DNA from: Chara braunii
Lineage: Eukaryota; Streptophyta; Charophyceae; Charales; Characeae
Reading direction: 5' to 3'
DNA length: 25,336 nucleotides
Assembly (NCBI GenBank): GCA_003427395.1
Contig: BFEA01000022.1
Coordinates: 514,422-539,757 of the forward strand
The notes beneath the pieces are model-generated. The model was not told where the DNA came from. It saw nothing but the letters and a program-made list of their open reading frames with translations, and did not search any database. The translations under genes were made by a program, and so were the position numbers. Below, in pieces: positions 1-10,186 of the stretch. Position 1 is the stretch's first letter, and each line of letters opens with the position of its first letter.

Positions 1-80
<80 letters not shown>
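1..80. repeat. Compound (TC)n(AC)n microsatellite
   Basis: Sixteen TC dinucleotides are followed by about 24 AC dinucleotides with no interruption. The window also ends in (TC)n at 25317-25336, so both edges may be contig ends that stopped in simple repeats. Confidence 0.97.
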
Positions 81-83
<3 letters not shown>

Positions 84-1244
84 GGGGGTCCGAAATCCCC
101 CTACAGGTGACTGCGCTGGGGGGCCCCGGCCCTCAACTGGGTGCCCTGCCCGGCCAGGCCGCCCGGGACCTCCCCCAGGGCCCCTGCCGGTCACCCGGGC
201 GGCCCGGATCCCCACTCAGAATTTTTTTTCTTTTCTTGGACGTTGTTTTTTCGCTATTTCTGTTGTGGAAAATCGCAATAGCGCAACATCTGAAATTTCC
301 GTTTTCATTTTTCTTCTGAAAATTCGAAATTTCATTGTTGAAAATCCGGAATATCTGTTTTTTCGAAAATTTCGATTTCCTGTTGCAATTTCCCGTTACT
401 TGGACGTTCAGAATTTTTTTTTTTCCGAAATTCGTTTTTTTCAAAACGGTACGGGAAATCCTTCTTGCAGTTATCATTTTCCAAACTGCACGTACTCTCA
501 CCTGAGTAATTCCGAATATTTGCTGTATTTTATTTTTTCGGAATTCTCATCGGTCAATCATTTGCAGTCTGAAATGCAAGGAACCTGACTGTTCACAGCT
601 TGCTGGAGTGTATCACTTCGCATGCATAGATGTCAACACACCATACTTGCAACCGCACAGTGCACCGCACGCGTCCGGTGCGCTGTACGGGGTCCAGTCC
701 GGGACCTCCCCAACCTCTGTACAGGCCCGTACCCGTACCGTACAGGACCGCACGGGGCCGCGCGCTGTCGGGTGCAGCCATATCCCGTCCGGAATCTTTT
801 TGTTTTCTTTTTCATAATCACTGCAAGGTGGGTGCAGCAATCACCTTTCCTCTATCCCTACCCACACTCGACACACTAGGAAGACTGCTGCCGCCGTCAG
901 TCGCCCTTGCCACATGGATCAGCACCTGACCCCGCCTTCACGGACCCCATTTTCATGGCCATGCCGCTTTATCAAAGCGGAACTATACACGCGGCTCGTC
1001 ATCGTGATCTGCACACAAAACCGCAGAAGAGTAGTCACGAACTCAGCCGTGTCCTGCGTCCACTCCGAAACGCATATCCCCCACTCCCTTCCCTCTCCCC
1101 ATGAAACCCCATAAAATCAGCCTTATTCCACCCCCTCATAGCCCCCTACCCGCCCCCCAAAACCCCACGAAAATAGCACTTCACTGCTTTTGCAAAACAT
1201 AAACGGGAAAAAAAAGCGATTAATTGCCTATCAGAAACGGAAAC
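81..1244. other. Gene-poor stretch, no supported gene
   Basis: Positions 107-210 are GC-rich. Positions 215-550 are T-rich with recurring GAAATTTC/TTCGAAA-type words, and the phrase CTTGGACGTT occurs twice (about 233 and 399). Positions 640-780 are GC-rich with many GTAC and CGCAC words. Open frames here are short, lie on both strands and show no domain. I see no gene. Confidence 0.5.
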
Positions 1245-1333
1245 AATTAGCCATTGTAAGCTTCTGATTTTAATTGGCTTTGTGTGATTTTGTCTGCCTC
1301 TTGGCCCAGTAGATTGTGCCATCTTATTTTAAT
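1245..1333 (-). repeat. Inverted copy of an internal LINE segment
   Basis: Read on the minus strand, this segment matches plus-strand 1711-1762 and then 1794-1826 almost base for base. About 31 bp (1763-1793) are missing and replaced by a few A residues. It lies in opposite orientation upstream of the LINE tail. The two arms are about 380 bp apart, so a transcript could fold back on itself. It could come from aberrant (twin-primed or template-switched) LINE integration or from a later inverted duplication. Confidence 0.85.
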
Positions 1334-1386
1334 GGGGAATCAAGATACAAGAAACAATCCCTTCGAGAGCCTTCCAATTCTCCCAC

Positions 1387-2448
1387 ATGCAACAAGACTC
1401 ACAAACCAAGGCCACCTTCCTCTCCTTCCATTGCTCCACGACTGCCGCCAGAATGCCGACTATCTTGAACAGCGACGTTGAGTCGGTAGTCTTGGACTAT
1501 TTCTTACTCAGGAAGATAAGAGTCCTCGGCTCATGGCCCAAATCAATCTTCAGACCGGACACAGCAATCCACAACTTAGAGTTTGACCCAGCGGAATGGG
1601 CATGGATACCCGACAAGACTAAAAATATCAAATCCAAAATCCCAATTCACGATTATACAGTTAAACTAGGGTACAGACTATCACTGAAAACTAAGGACCT
1701 TGACCCTATCATTAAAATAAGATGGCACAATCTACTGGGCCAAGAGGCAGACAAAATCACACGGATCTGGTGGAAAAAGTTCAAACTCATCAGGCCAATT
1801 AAAATCAGAAGCTTACAATGGCTAATCACCTATGCAGCATTACCAGTGAACCAATGGCTACACAAGAGGCGTAAGAATTCAGATCCTAACAGCTCAGAAT
1901 TATGCATGGTCTGCAATAATGGGACAATAGAGGACATGATTCATTGCCTAATACATTGTAGGGAGGCGACAGACTACTGGGCAAGAGCATCGACACTCTG
2001 GGACTCCCTTTTCACAACTCCCTTCCCCGAACATCCCATCCAACTTCTCCTCTTGACTAATATGCCTCGACAGTTTCAGAAGGCAGAAAAAATTTGGTTT
2101 GGTCTCATCAGAAAGACCACACTATGGGTCATATGGAAGGAAAGATGCAGCAGAACGATTGAAGGACTGTCCAACCCACGCGAAAAGGTGTGGATAGAGA
2201 CAAAAGTGATGATACAAGCCGAAATCCTTTGCAGATGGAGGAAGACCAAGCAGGCATGGACGGAGGACGAGGAACAACGAAGGAAGGAGAGATCGACCTT
2301 CAGCAAAAACTGGTTGATAAACAGCAAGATTGCAGAGCTACGTGAAGACCATATTCACTGGAAAGATTGGCACAATTCAACCCCAGGAAGGATTCACCAA
2401 CAAGAGATAACTGCTGAGAGACAAGACGTTCCACGATTAGACATCTAA
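1387..2448 (+). pseudogene. 5'-truncated non-LTR retrotransposon (LINE) ORF2 C-terminus with zf-RVT-like domain
   Basis: The open frame encodes 353 residues; LINE similarity probably starts near residue 23. It resembles the C-terminal tail of plant LINE ORF2 proteins, downstream of reverse transcriptase. Residues about 88-200 show the zf-RVT pattern: a YTVKLGY stretch, tryptophan-rich spacing (RWHNLL, RIWWKKF, RSLQWL), then C163-x2-C166 and H176-x4-C181 followed by a YW. This region is thought to bind nucleic acid during target-primed reverse transcription. The endonuclease and RT domains are absent, so this is a fragment of the usual protein of more than 1000 residues. It is followed by a basic, glutamate/lysine-rich tail. 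No poly(A) tail is obvious after the stop. It is very probably not functional by itself. Confidence 0.8.
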
Positions 2449-2592
2449 GAGGAGTGGACAAGACGGGAGTAAGGGTGTCATAGAGCATGACAGTAGTTGA
2501 AGGTCTAGGGATTAAGGGTTTACGGGATCCTCACGGACGGGAAAATCCTTCCGGCCGGCCTGCCTCAACCTGGGAAGTTCTATCATCAGACG

Positions 2593-2613
2593 AGGGTTTA
2601 GGGTTCAGGGTTT
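2593..2613 (+). repeat. Short degenerate telomere-like (TTTAGGG) stretch
   Basis: About three imperfect units of the plant-type telomere repeat (GGGTTTAGGGTTCAGGG) lie in the otherwise gene-free 2449-2686 stretch. A looser AGGG-rich phrase lies near 2508. It may be a telo-box-like motif or chance, because it is too short to show a telomeric origin. Confidence 0.4.
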
Positions 2614-2686
2614 TTGAGGAAGGGGCTTTAGGAACAAATTAGAGATGGGATCAGATAAACTGAGGACCTACAGGGGAGGAGGAGAA

Positions 2687-2745
2687 AGAAGAAGGGAGAA
2701 GGAAGAAGGGAGAAGGAAGAAGGGAGAAGGAAGAAGGGAGAAGGA
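2687..2745 (+). repeat. 14-bp minisatellite (GGAAGAAGGGAGAA)n
   Basis: About 4.2 copies of the purine-only unit GGAAGAAGGGAGAA stand head to tail, three of them perfect at 2701-2742. The whole stretch is polypurine on the plus strand. The open frames across it are low-complexity Arg/Glu/Lys and are not considered genes. Confidence 0.92.
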
Positions 2746-3185
2746 GGGGAGAGAAACAAAACAGGAGAAGAGGAAGTGGCCAGGTAGGAGAGGTATAAAA
2801 GGAGGAAAGGTAAGATGGGACAGAGGGTATCGTGGATCACGGGGAGTACAAAGGCTAGCTTGGACAAATGAGAGAACTCTTTCTAGGTGGCAGTGATTTA
2901 TCTGACAGATCTGGTTATCTGATCTGAGAGGAAAGAGTAAGGCACGGCAAGCTGACAGTCAATCCTCCATCAAGGTGGAGCAATCAATGCTGATCAGGGA
3001 TCCTTCGGCCAGACAGAAGGAAGCGGGGGTGGTTTATGTTTATTGTAATGTCTATTCTGACTTGCTGGTGGAATAGGAACCGGACTGTTGCTCCCCAGAA
3101 TGGAAAGGAGCCAGGACCATAAGGCCCTGTTTAAAAAAAAAAAAAAACGAAAACAACTGCTTTTCCAAATGTCCATGGAAAAAGA

Positions 3186-4400
3186 AGTGACGACGACAAC
3201 GTGACAAGGAGGAGGAAATACAATCGGAGTTCGATTTGCAAAGTTCCATTCAAAAAAAAGAAACAAAGTGACGAGGGGGTGACAAGGAGAGGATGAGATG
3301 GAGGCGGAACATGAGGAGACGGAGAAGGAGGATACGAAGGAGGAGGTGAGGAGGAGAAATGGACGAGGACAAGGACGACGACGACGTGATAAGTAGGACG
3401 AAATACCATCGCAGTTCGAACTTAGAAGTTTCCAGTAAAAACAAAGAAAAAAGTGACGAAACCGTGATGAGGAGGATGAGAAGTGGAGGAGGAGATGGAG
3501 AGATGGAGGTGGAAAGATGGACGAGGAGGGATGGAGGAGGAGGACAAGGAGATATGGAGAAGGAGGAGGAGGACGACGACGAGGAGGAGATACCATCGCA
3601 GTTCGAACTTCGAAGTGTCCATAAAAAAAATAAAATGATGAGGCCGTGACAAGGAGGATGAGAGGTGGAGGAGGGGAGATGGAGAGATGGAGGAGGAGAG
3701 ATGGAGAGATGGACGAGGAGGGATGGAGGAGAAGGACGAGGAGACATGGAGGAGGACGACGACGAGGAAATACCATCACAGTTCGTACTTCAAAGTTTCC
3801 ATTAAAAAAAAAAAAAAAAGTGACGAGGCGATGACAAGGAGGATGAGAGGTGGAGGAGGAGAAACGGAGAGATGGAGGAGGAAAGATGGACGAGGAGGGA
3901 TGGACGAGGAGGGATGGAGGAGAAGGACGAGGAGACAGGAGGAGGACAAGGAGATACCATCAGAGGACGACGAGATGCCATCACAGTTCAAATTTCAAAG
4001 TTTCAATTAAAAAAAGAAAAAAGAAAAAGTGACGAGGCCGTGGCAAGGAGGATGAGAGGTGGAAGAGTAGAGATGGAGAGATGGCAGAGAAGAGATGGAG
4101 AGATGGAGGAGGAAAGATGGACGAGGAGGGACGGAGGAGGAGGACGAGGAAAGACATACGACTAAGGGTAGAGGAGGTGGTACCAACACAAATCGAAGTT
4201 CACACAAGAAAAGGTGACGAGACCTTGACAAGGAGGCCGAGGAGGACAGGAAGAGGAGGAGAAGGAAAGATACACAAGGAGAGGAGGCTGATGAGAGGTG
4301 AAGGAGGAAGTGACGAAGAGGAGGAAGTGACAAAGAGGAGGAAGTGACGACGAGGAGGCGGAGAAGACGAGGAGATACTCCGAGATACTATCAAAGCTCT
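3186..4400 (+). repeat. GA-rich satellite array, period about 184 bp
   Basis: A unit starting AGTGACGAGGC recurs near 3186, 3267, 3452, 3635, 3819, 4028 and 4212. Spacings are 81 (truncated), 185, 183, 184, 209 and 184 bp. Each unit has an A-rich run, a GTGACGAGG motif, a long GGAGGA/GATGGAGAGATGG purine segment, then a less repetitive box (ATACCATCGCAGTTCGAACTT) that is conserved between units. The last copies are more diverged. Long open frames occur on both strands because of the purine bias, and none has a domain. The unit length falls in the range usual for plant satellite monomers. Confidence 0.88.
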
Positions 4401-4452
4401 GAGTACAAGATCCGATACTACGAGAAAAAAAAGGAAAGGACAATACCGAGAT

Positions 4453-4526
4453 GAGGAGGAGAAGGAAGAGGAGGAGGAGGAGGAGGAGGAGGAAGGGGAA
4501 GATGTGGAGGAGGAGGAGGAGGAGGT
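4453..4526 (+). repeat. (GGA)n polypurine microsatellite
   Basis: Two runs of GGA/GAG triplets (about 4453-4492 and 4505-4526) are joined by AAGGGGAAGATGT. Together with the flanking satellite they form an almost unbroken polypurine tract, so the minus strand reads as a meaningless proline/serine-rich frame. Confidence 0.9.
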
Positions 4527-4564
4527 TGGGGAGGAGGTGAGTTCGAGGGAGGGCAGGAGGGCAG

Positions 4565-6175
4565 GTGAAGACTCACCTTCGAGGAGGGTTGAAGTCGGCG
4601 ATGGTCTCTCCAGAGCTCAGCCTCGGTGATGATGCAAATGCAGGGGGCGGCACTGCTCGTAGCGGGCGACTGACGGCGCTGCTTCCCGAAGTGGACTGGA
4701 GGCGGCTGCAACGAGTAAACGGCCCGCCGAAACCCTGCCAGTATCTACCTGCGAAAACTATGAAAAAGGTACCCCCCCACCCAAAATCAAATTCGAAATT
4801 GTTTCAGGCCGCGCTTAAGCGCGACCCGCTAAAAATTGTTTCGGGCCCCAAATCCATTTTTGCTGGGGGGCCGAACCAGCGATGAATCGACATCCCGGCT
4901 TTTTTGTTTTTTTGAGTTTTGGCCTGGTTCGAGATGAGATGAGAACCAGATAGCGCAGCTCATATTATCAAAATTACTTTTTACAAAGAGTATCTCGAGT
5001 TCAAGAGTTCAGCGCCAACAGTTTACAAGCCTCCCTCGTTCAATCACCAATACAGGGCCTGGCTCAGCCAGCGTCTACCCTCAGATGACAAGTATGGCGC
5101 CAACAGGTAAGTATCCACCATATCCAACTTCACAACCTGTCTTCTCTCTCTCTCTTTCTCCCTGGTTCCCTCGTCTCACCATTCATGCACACTCCCTACC
5201 TACGAGAATCTACTCTGAATGCTACTTGCTGATGCCTACTACTAACCCCTCTACTTCTACTAACAAAGCTGGCGCAGCTATGGCTGCTTCTGCCAGTCAG
5301 CGCCCAACCTCTTCTTCTCCTGCTTGCGCAGCTTCCAGCCAGCGCATTCTCCCTGCATGCTAGCGCAAAAGTGTCTCAGCACTTCCACGCATCTATGCCA
5401 GTGGAGATCTGTCGTGTAGGGAGGCTGGCCTGGTCTCTTATAGTGCTGGCCTCCCTTCGTGAGGTCTGAATCAGTCTTCCTTGGGTCTGTCTCCAGTCCC
5501 AAGCCACTGTGGAGTGTGTCCCAGTACCTTACCCTCAGGGTCTGCTGCTGCTGCAGCCTTCAGGCCTGAATTTCGGACTTCCAGACTGCATCTAGACTCC
5601 CTCTTTGACTTGGATGTGGACTGGGACCTTATCTCTTTGACTTCTTTATGAACAGAGACATCTATTGCACGAACAGACACATTTACTGCACGAACAAACA
5701 TGACTTGCACAGCCCCCTGGACGAACAGGTATGACTCCCACAATTGAATGCTGCAACTGTTCGTCCTGGGGCACAACTGTGACCTTTGACATGACTTCTC
5801 ACTTAGTTAGGATGTGACTTTTGACCCAGAGAACATGTCTTTTGATCTGCTTTTCACGAATTGAGCTCTGGCCGAGTGGGCCCCATTACGCTGCCTTCGT
5901 CATTCAGGGTCTAAACGGGTAAAGGCCCCTTTTAGAAAGCTCGAAATTTTTCTCATTGAGAACTTTGCACTTTACGGGAGGTTGGGAGACCTACTGAACT
6001 TGCAAAACTCGGGATTTTTTATTTTTCTCCTTTTTTTTTTTCTTTTTTTTTATTATTATTAGTGGCTCCTTATCTGGGCGATTTTTCCCACCCACCCCTC
6101 CACACCCCTGCTGTTGCCCCCTCTGGTCTTACCTTCTCTATCTATGGGTACCCCCTGCGGCGACATTGGTGAGTT
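4565..6175. other. Gap between satellite and outer retroelement, no supported gene
   Basis: This should contain the 5' LTR and leader of the outer gypsy element if it is complete, but nothing here matches its 3' LTR (17702-18018). Visible items are a perfect 12-bp palindrome GCGCTTAAGCGC at 4811-4822, the phrase GCGCCAACAG twice (about 5014 and 5096), and a poly-T tract near 6020-6050. TGGCGCCAACAG near 5095 could be a primer-binding site, but no LTR end can be confirmed in front of it. On the minus strand near 4575 a GAAG|GTGAGT donor-like site follows a short open frame; this is too weak to call. Confidence 0.35.
5107..6062 (+). other. Possible intron in leader or unknown transcript
   Basis: CAG|GTAAGTAT at 5104-5114 fits the consensus 5' splice site perfectly. 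A long T-rich tract ending in TATTATTATTAG at 6062 is a good 3' splice site. The 956-bp interval between them contains no gene I recognise. This is a pattern match only, and transcript data would decide it. Confidence 0.25.
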
Positions 6176-6295
6176 GCCACGTCAGCAGGCCATGTCAGCA
6201 GGCCACGTCAGCAGGACACATCAGCAGACCACGTCAGCAGGCCACATCAGCTGACAGCAGTGCCACGTCAGCAGCAGGGAGTACCACGTCAGCAG
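6176..6295 (+). repeat. 13-bp minisatellite of CCACGTCAGCA (ACGT-core) motifs
   Basis: Copies of CCACGTCAGCA or one- to two-base variants start at 6177, 6190, 6203, 6216, 6229 and 6242, exactly 13 bp apart. Two more follow at 6263 and 6284 with other spacers. The reverse complement contains TGACGTGG, an ACGT-core site of the kind bound by plant bZIP factors. The array lies about 45 bp upstream of the probable gag ATG of the outer element, so it could be a transcriptional enhancer in its leader or LTR, or a neutral minisatellite. Confidence 0.85.
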
Positions 6296-6338
6296 GCCCC
6301 CGGCCTGGCCTATGCTTTTGCGCTCACAAACAGCCGTC

Positions 6339-6864
6339 ATGGACCAGAAGTCCGGGGAAACGGACGAGGCCTATCAGGCCCGGATGCTGCTTCTGATTAC
6401 CGAAGCTAAGCAACGGTCGGATGCAGCAGCAGCCGCAGCAAAGAAGAAGGGAGAGGACGCCGAGAAGGCACGTCTGCTAGCAATTGAACAGCAGCACCAG
6501 CACGACGAGGCAGCAACAAAGGCTGCCAATGAAGAACGAGTTCAACGTCGCGAGAAGATATTCAGCGGAGAGCAAGCTTTGCTCACAATGGTAGCGGATT
6601 GGCGGGCCGAGGCCGAGAATGGCAAGATGGAAGAGAGTGAAAACAAGATCGCTCTACTCTCCCATCTCACGGACCTCCTGGCAACATGCATTACACAGCA
6701 GGAGGACATCCACCGCCTCGACGACGCGCTGACTCAAGTCCCCAGCCGCCTCCGGCAGCTGGAGCAGCGACTCGTCGCCGCCCCCGATTCCAGCTCTTCC
6801 AACACCTTCGATCGCCTCGAGGCATTGGAGATGGACGTTGGCTCCCTCAAGGACGGCGTGCAGT
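6339..6864 (+). pseudogene. Outer element gag, N-terminal part (split by inner element)
   Basis: The frame opens upstream; ATG 6312 is also possible, but the 6339 ATG (MDQKSGE) follows a less natural stretch and is preferred. The product is hydrophilic and alanine/glutamate/lysine-rich with heptad-like leucine spacing, so it probably forms a coiled coil. Near the end there is a RLRQLEQRL helix, then a second predicted helix (DRLEALEMDVGSLKDGV). The frame runs directly into the LTR of the inner element. The reading frame continues without loss on the far side at 13858 when one copy of the duplicated target bases is discounted. This shows that both halves were once a single gag. No catalytic motif is expected in this part. 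Confidence 0.75.
6861..6864. other. Target-site duplication CAGT of the inner element (left copy)
   Basis: CAGT at 6861-6864 immediately precedes the TG of the 5' LTR, and CAGT at 13854-13857 immediately follows the CA of the 3' LTR. Gypsy elements usually make 5-bp duplications. The fifth base differs here (G versus A), so it is a 4-bp perfect or 5-bp imperfect duplication. Confidence 0.75.
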
Positions 6865-8039
6865 TGTAATGAACCCTGCAGATTCTCAGTGGACTGTACA
6901 TTAGGCTGAGGACGCAGCTTGGGGCTGGCCTCAGTCGGGTCCTAGGTTAGGTCAGATTCGTAATTTTGTTTGGCTGAGGACTAACCGGGAGAAATATGGG
7001 CCTAGTACTAACTCGAATTTCCTACAGCTACCCTAACTGGGAATATCAGACCCAGGCTACCCCTAGGACAGACAGGCCTAATGGGCCTACGCTGATAGAC
7101 GGTCCTATAGCCTATAGCCGGGTAGGGAGAGGCCCTAGAGGCCGAGACAGAAACAGTACTGGTCAGTCAGTCAGTCCGGTCTAGGCTAGTAGTAGAGTAT
7201 AGATAGGATGGGGACATCGGTCCTGGGCTTTTGGTAGTTGACACTTCGTGGTGGAAGTTGCTGTGCACACGGTATCAGGTCGTGGTTATTGATTCCGGTG
7301 TCGGAGACGGCGGACATAGCCAGACCTTCGGAGCGCTGACCAGACTGGGGTCAACGCTGTCCGCTATGACTCTCTGGGAGTCATAGCGGTCTGGGCTATC
7401 AGAGGTCTGATGCGTTGGAGCACGTGGTGCACTGTTGACCCTCCTCAGGAGTAGGGTCCCAGTGGCGATGCAGCCATGGCTGCATCTTCTCAAAGATATC
7501 ATCGTTTGGACTTCATCTTCATCGGGGACTGTTAGCGTTGAGCTTCTTCTTCATCATCTGGGTGGCAATTGGCTCTAGGAGCCTGTTTCACTTTGGCGCA
7601 GGCCACTGAGTTAGATGTCAAGGTGGGGCTGGGTGTTATCTGGGGTTTCGGTGCTATTGTTAGCTGTTCAAGGTGGTGGGGTTGAGGCGCTATCCCTCAG
7701 AGGGTAGCGCAACAGGATCCTGGGGTTATTCAATGGAAACGATGCTCTGAGTTTAATAAACAGTTGTAATACTGTGTTTGAGTTGTCATCTCTTCATTGA
7801 TTTCTGACTGTGATCACTCGGTTGTCTTCTATGAATGATTGATGGGATTACTGTGGAGAGAATTCACTGAAAGGTGTATTCTGTCACTTCGCTTCTTTGA
7901 GTCTTCCGCTGCGTTTCCTTTTTCGGGCGGTGTGACCCTCCACTACCTCGCCCCTTCCTTATGTGCATGTATGGGCGTGTACAGGAGTTCCTGTGCGTGA
8001 GTGTTGATAAAAATTCAACAGACAATCATGTTCATAACA
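6865..8039 (+). repeat. 5' LTR of inner element (1175 bp)
   Basis: It begins TGTAATGAACCC and ends CATAACA, and it aligns along its full length with the 3' LTR at 12190-13853. After removing a 444-bp duplication and a 46-bp insertion from the 3' LTR, that copy is 1174 bp, in agreement. A TATAGATA at 7199-7206 may be the promoter TATA box, and AATAAA at 7755-7760 is a good poly(A) signal. These would place R between about 7230 and 7780. Short open frames inside are not genes. Confidence 0.92.
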
Positions 8040-8041
8040 GT

Positions 8042-8052
8042 TGGTATCAGAG
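8042..8052 (+). promoter_or_regulatory. Primer-binding site (tRNA-iMet type)
   Basis: TGGTATCAGAG starts two bases after the end of the 5' LTR. It is the classic plant LTR retrotransposon primer-binding site, complementary to the 3' end of initiator methionine tRNA. The 3' LTR is followed by unrelated outer-gag sequence, which fixes both LTR ends. Confidence 0.92.
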
Positions 8053-9397
8053 TTGATCGAACCCAGACAGTGGCGAGATGATGGATTGGGGCAGCCATCA
8101 CTACCTGAGAGCTTCTGACGTCAGGTTTCATGTGAAATCGTATCTTTAGGATTGCGCTCAGTAGGGTGTTGGTGAAGAGTGTGTGGCGGTTGGTATGACA
8201 CAAAGATTGTTGGCGATTCAATGCTCAGTGGCCTGGGAGGCACAGAGGGGCTATTTTTAGCCCAGGCGTTGACTCTGCTGGTGGCAAGATACCTGGGGGT
8301 ATGTCGAGTTTCAGATTATGGGCAAGATACAGTGAATCTGATTAGTGGAGGTTAATCGCCATACCAAGAACTACAATATCACCAAGTTTCAGGAGATATT
8401 TGGAACGTGGGAGCACCAGGAACAGTGAATTGAAGAAACTGGCGAGATGGAAGCCATAGCCAGTTCAGTTTCTTCTTCCAGTGTTTTGACCTGAAGTAAG
8501 TGTGTTCCTTACTCAAGTCCCTGTGGTAAGTATGATAGTTGTAATTCGACTGGGGATATCGAAATTGTATGTCTGTAGACAGTAAAAGTTGAAATTCGCA
8601 CTGCCTGACAGCCATAGCTATTTCCCCTACCTATCTACGTTGACTTCTACTGACTCTGTTTGACCTCCTCTCTGTCTCAAATTGCATCTCTAACTGTGTT
8701 ACAGTATTGCAATTCAGTACACACTGTGAATTGAGTAGTTGAGGGTCTGTATGTCAGGGAAAATGGAATGTTGAGTACTTCGCTGCCATAGCCAGTGCTT
8801 GGGGCAGCTAGGGTTAGTCATATCTTAGGTTCTGTCCGTCAGAATTTCAGTCTATCAGTCACCCTGAAATCGCAATTCAATATTGTGTCAGTGTCTGAAA
8901 GCGCTCTGCTAGATTTGATGTTTTGAGTCAGGTAATATCTGTACTTCGCCTCAGCCATAGTGGGGCATACAGGGTCCTACAATGTCATTGTCAGTAGTAG
9001 GAGTCTAAAAATAGCTTGATCAGTCATCCGCTGCATCTTGATTGACTATTGGGTTCTATTGATTGCTACTAACTCCCTGCGCTATTCCATCCTGCCGACT
9101 TACAGTCCAAGGTTGCATCTTGTCTAACTATCTGACAACGATTCAGGGGTTATTACACTCAGATGAGGGTTCTGGGCTGTGAATGAAAAATCGCAAGTTT
9201 GCTTTTATCTGGGAGTGCCCTAAGCCGACCCAGAACAGCCCTCAGCGGCCTACAGAGGCTGAGCGCTCTTCTGCCTAATTCACTACGTCTCTTCTCATCA
9301 GGTGGCAGTGATTACATCAGTGCGTGTGTGTAATCTTAATCTCTGCTGACCTTGTTTCTGCTTGTCTTTATTTATTTGACTGTGTGAGTGTTCAATT
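8053..9397 (+). other. Non-coding leader of inner element
   Basis: This 1.35-kb stretch has no plausible gene. The word GCCATAG recurs (about 8451, 8610, 8785, 8953). Two donor-like sites, GAA|GTAAGTG near 8495 and G|GTAAGTAT at 8526, and an acceptor-like TTCTCATCAG ending at 9301 could delimit an intron of about 780 bp that removes most of the leader ahead of gag. This is a motif match only. Confidence 0.45.
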
Positions 9398-9964
9398 ATG
9401 GTTGACGCTGCTGAGACAAAGATTGAGGGAGGAGAAACTTCTACTAACCCTCCTCAGGCTCCTCTCTCTCCTCTGGAGCAGAATCTGCTTGAGGCCGAGC
9501 AAGCTCGCCTCAAGGCAGAGGCCCAGATCCAGCGGTTGAAGAAGGAGATGGAGGAAGCTCAGGAGGCTAGTAGAAATGAAGAGAGGAGAAGACAGCTACG
9601 CTAGGATGTGGAGAAGATTGTCACGAGTGGTACATTCAGTCAGTACAGTAAGGATACTGCTGAATTGGTGCTCATGACAGACACCATCAACAGGTCCTAC
9701 TTTTCTAACTGGGACCAGAGGATACTCGCCCTCGAGACCCAAGGTTCTGCCATAGACCGCAAGGTTGACAAGCTGGCAGCTAGCCTGGAGTCCCTGACGA
9801 CAAGTGTGAACAGCATTCTGCAGCATCTGCAGCTACCTCTCCCTTCTCCCAAACCTCCTCAACCTTTCCCAACACCCTCTACACCATTTCACAGTCGACC
9901 ATCTTCACCCGCTGGTTCCCATGTGTTCACTACCCCTGCCGCCTTTGGTACATCTTATCAGCGG

Positions 9965-10186
9965 CAGCCCAAGCTAACACCACCTCCCATGTATTCTGGG
10001 GAAGACCCCAAGGTGGACATTTCAGATTGGGTTACCGCCATGCAGGCATACCTGGGCAGCAGCCCAAGCTGNNNNNGGCATACCTGGGCAGCAGCCCAAG
10101 CTGACACCACCTCCCATGTATTCTGGGGAAGACCCCAAGGTGGACATTTCAGATTGGGTTACCGCCATGCAAGCATACCTGGGCAG
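9965..10186 (+). repeat. 95-bp tandem duplication spanning an assembly gap (N 10072-10076)
   Basis: Unit 9965-10059 and unit 10092-10186 differ at only two visible bases (CTAACACC/CTGACACC and GCAGGCATA/GCAAGCATA). The 27 bp before the Ns are identical to the 27 bp after them, so the two contigs overlap and were not merged. Each unit is bounded by GGCAGC microhomology. Because 95 is not a multiple of three, a real duplication would break gag. The N count is not a real distance. Confidence 0.85.

Noticed and set aside
2593-2613. Interstitial telomere marking a chromosome fusion
   Set aside because: Only about three degenerate units, far too short for that claim.
3250-3779. Long serine/proline-rich minus-strand frames in the satellite
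   Set aside because: They exist because the opposite strand is nearly pure purine and stops are rare. They repeat with the satellite unit and have no domain.
5095-5106. TGGCGCCAACAG as the PBS of the outer element
   Set aside because: No LTR end could be confirmed upstream and nothing here matches the 3' LTR; kept only as a remark.
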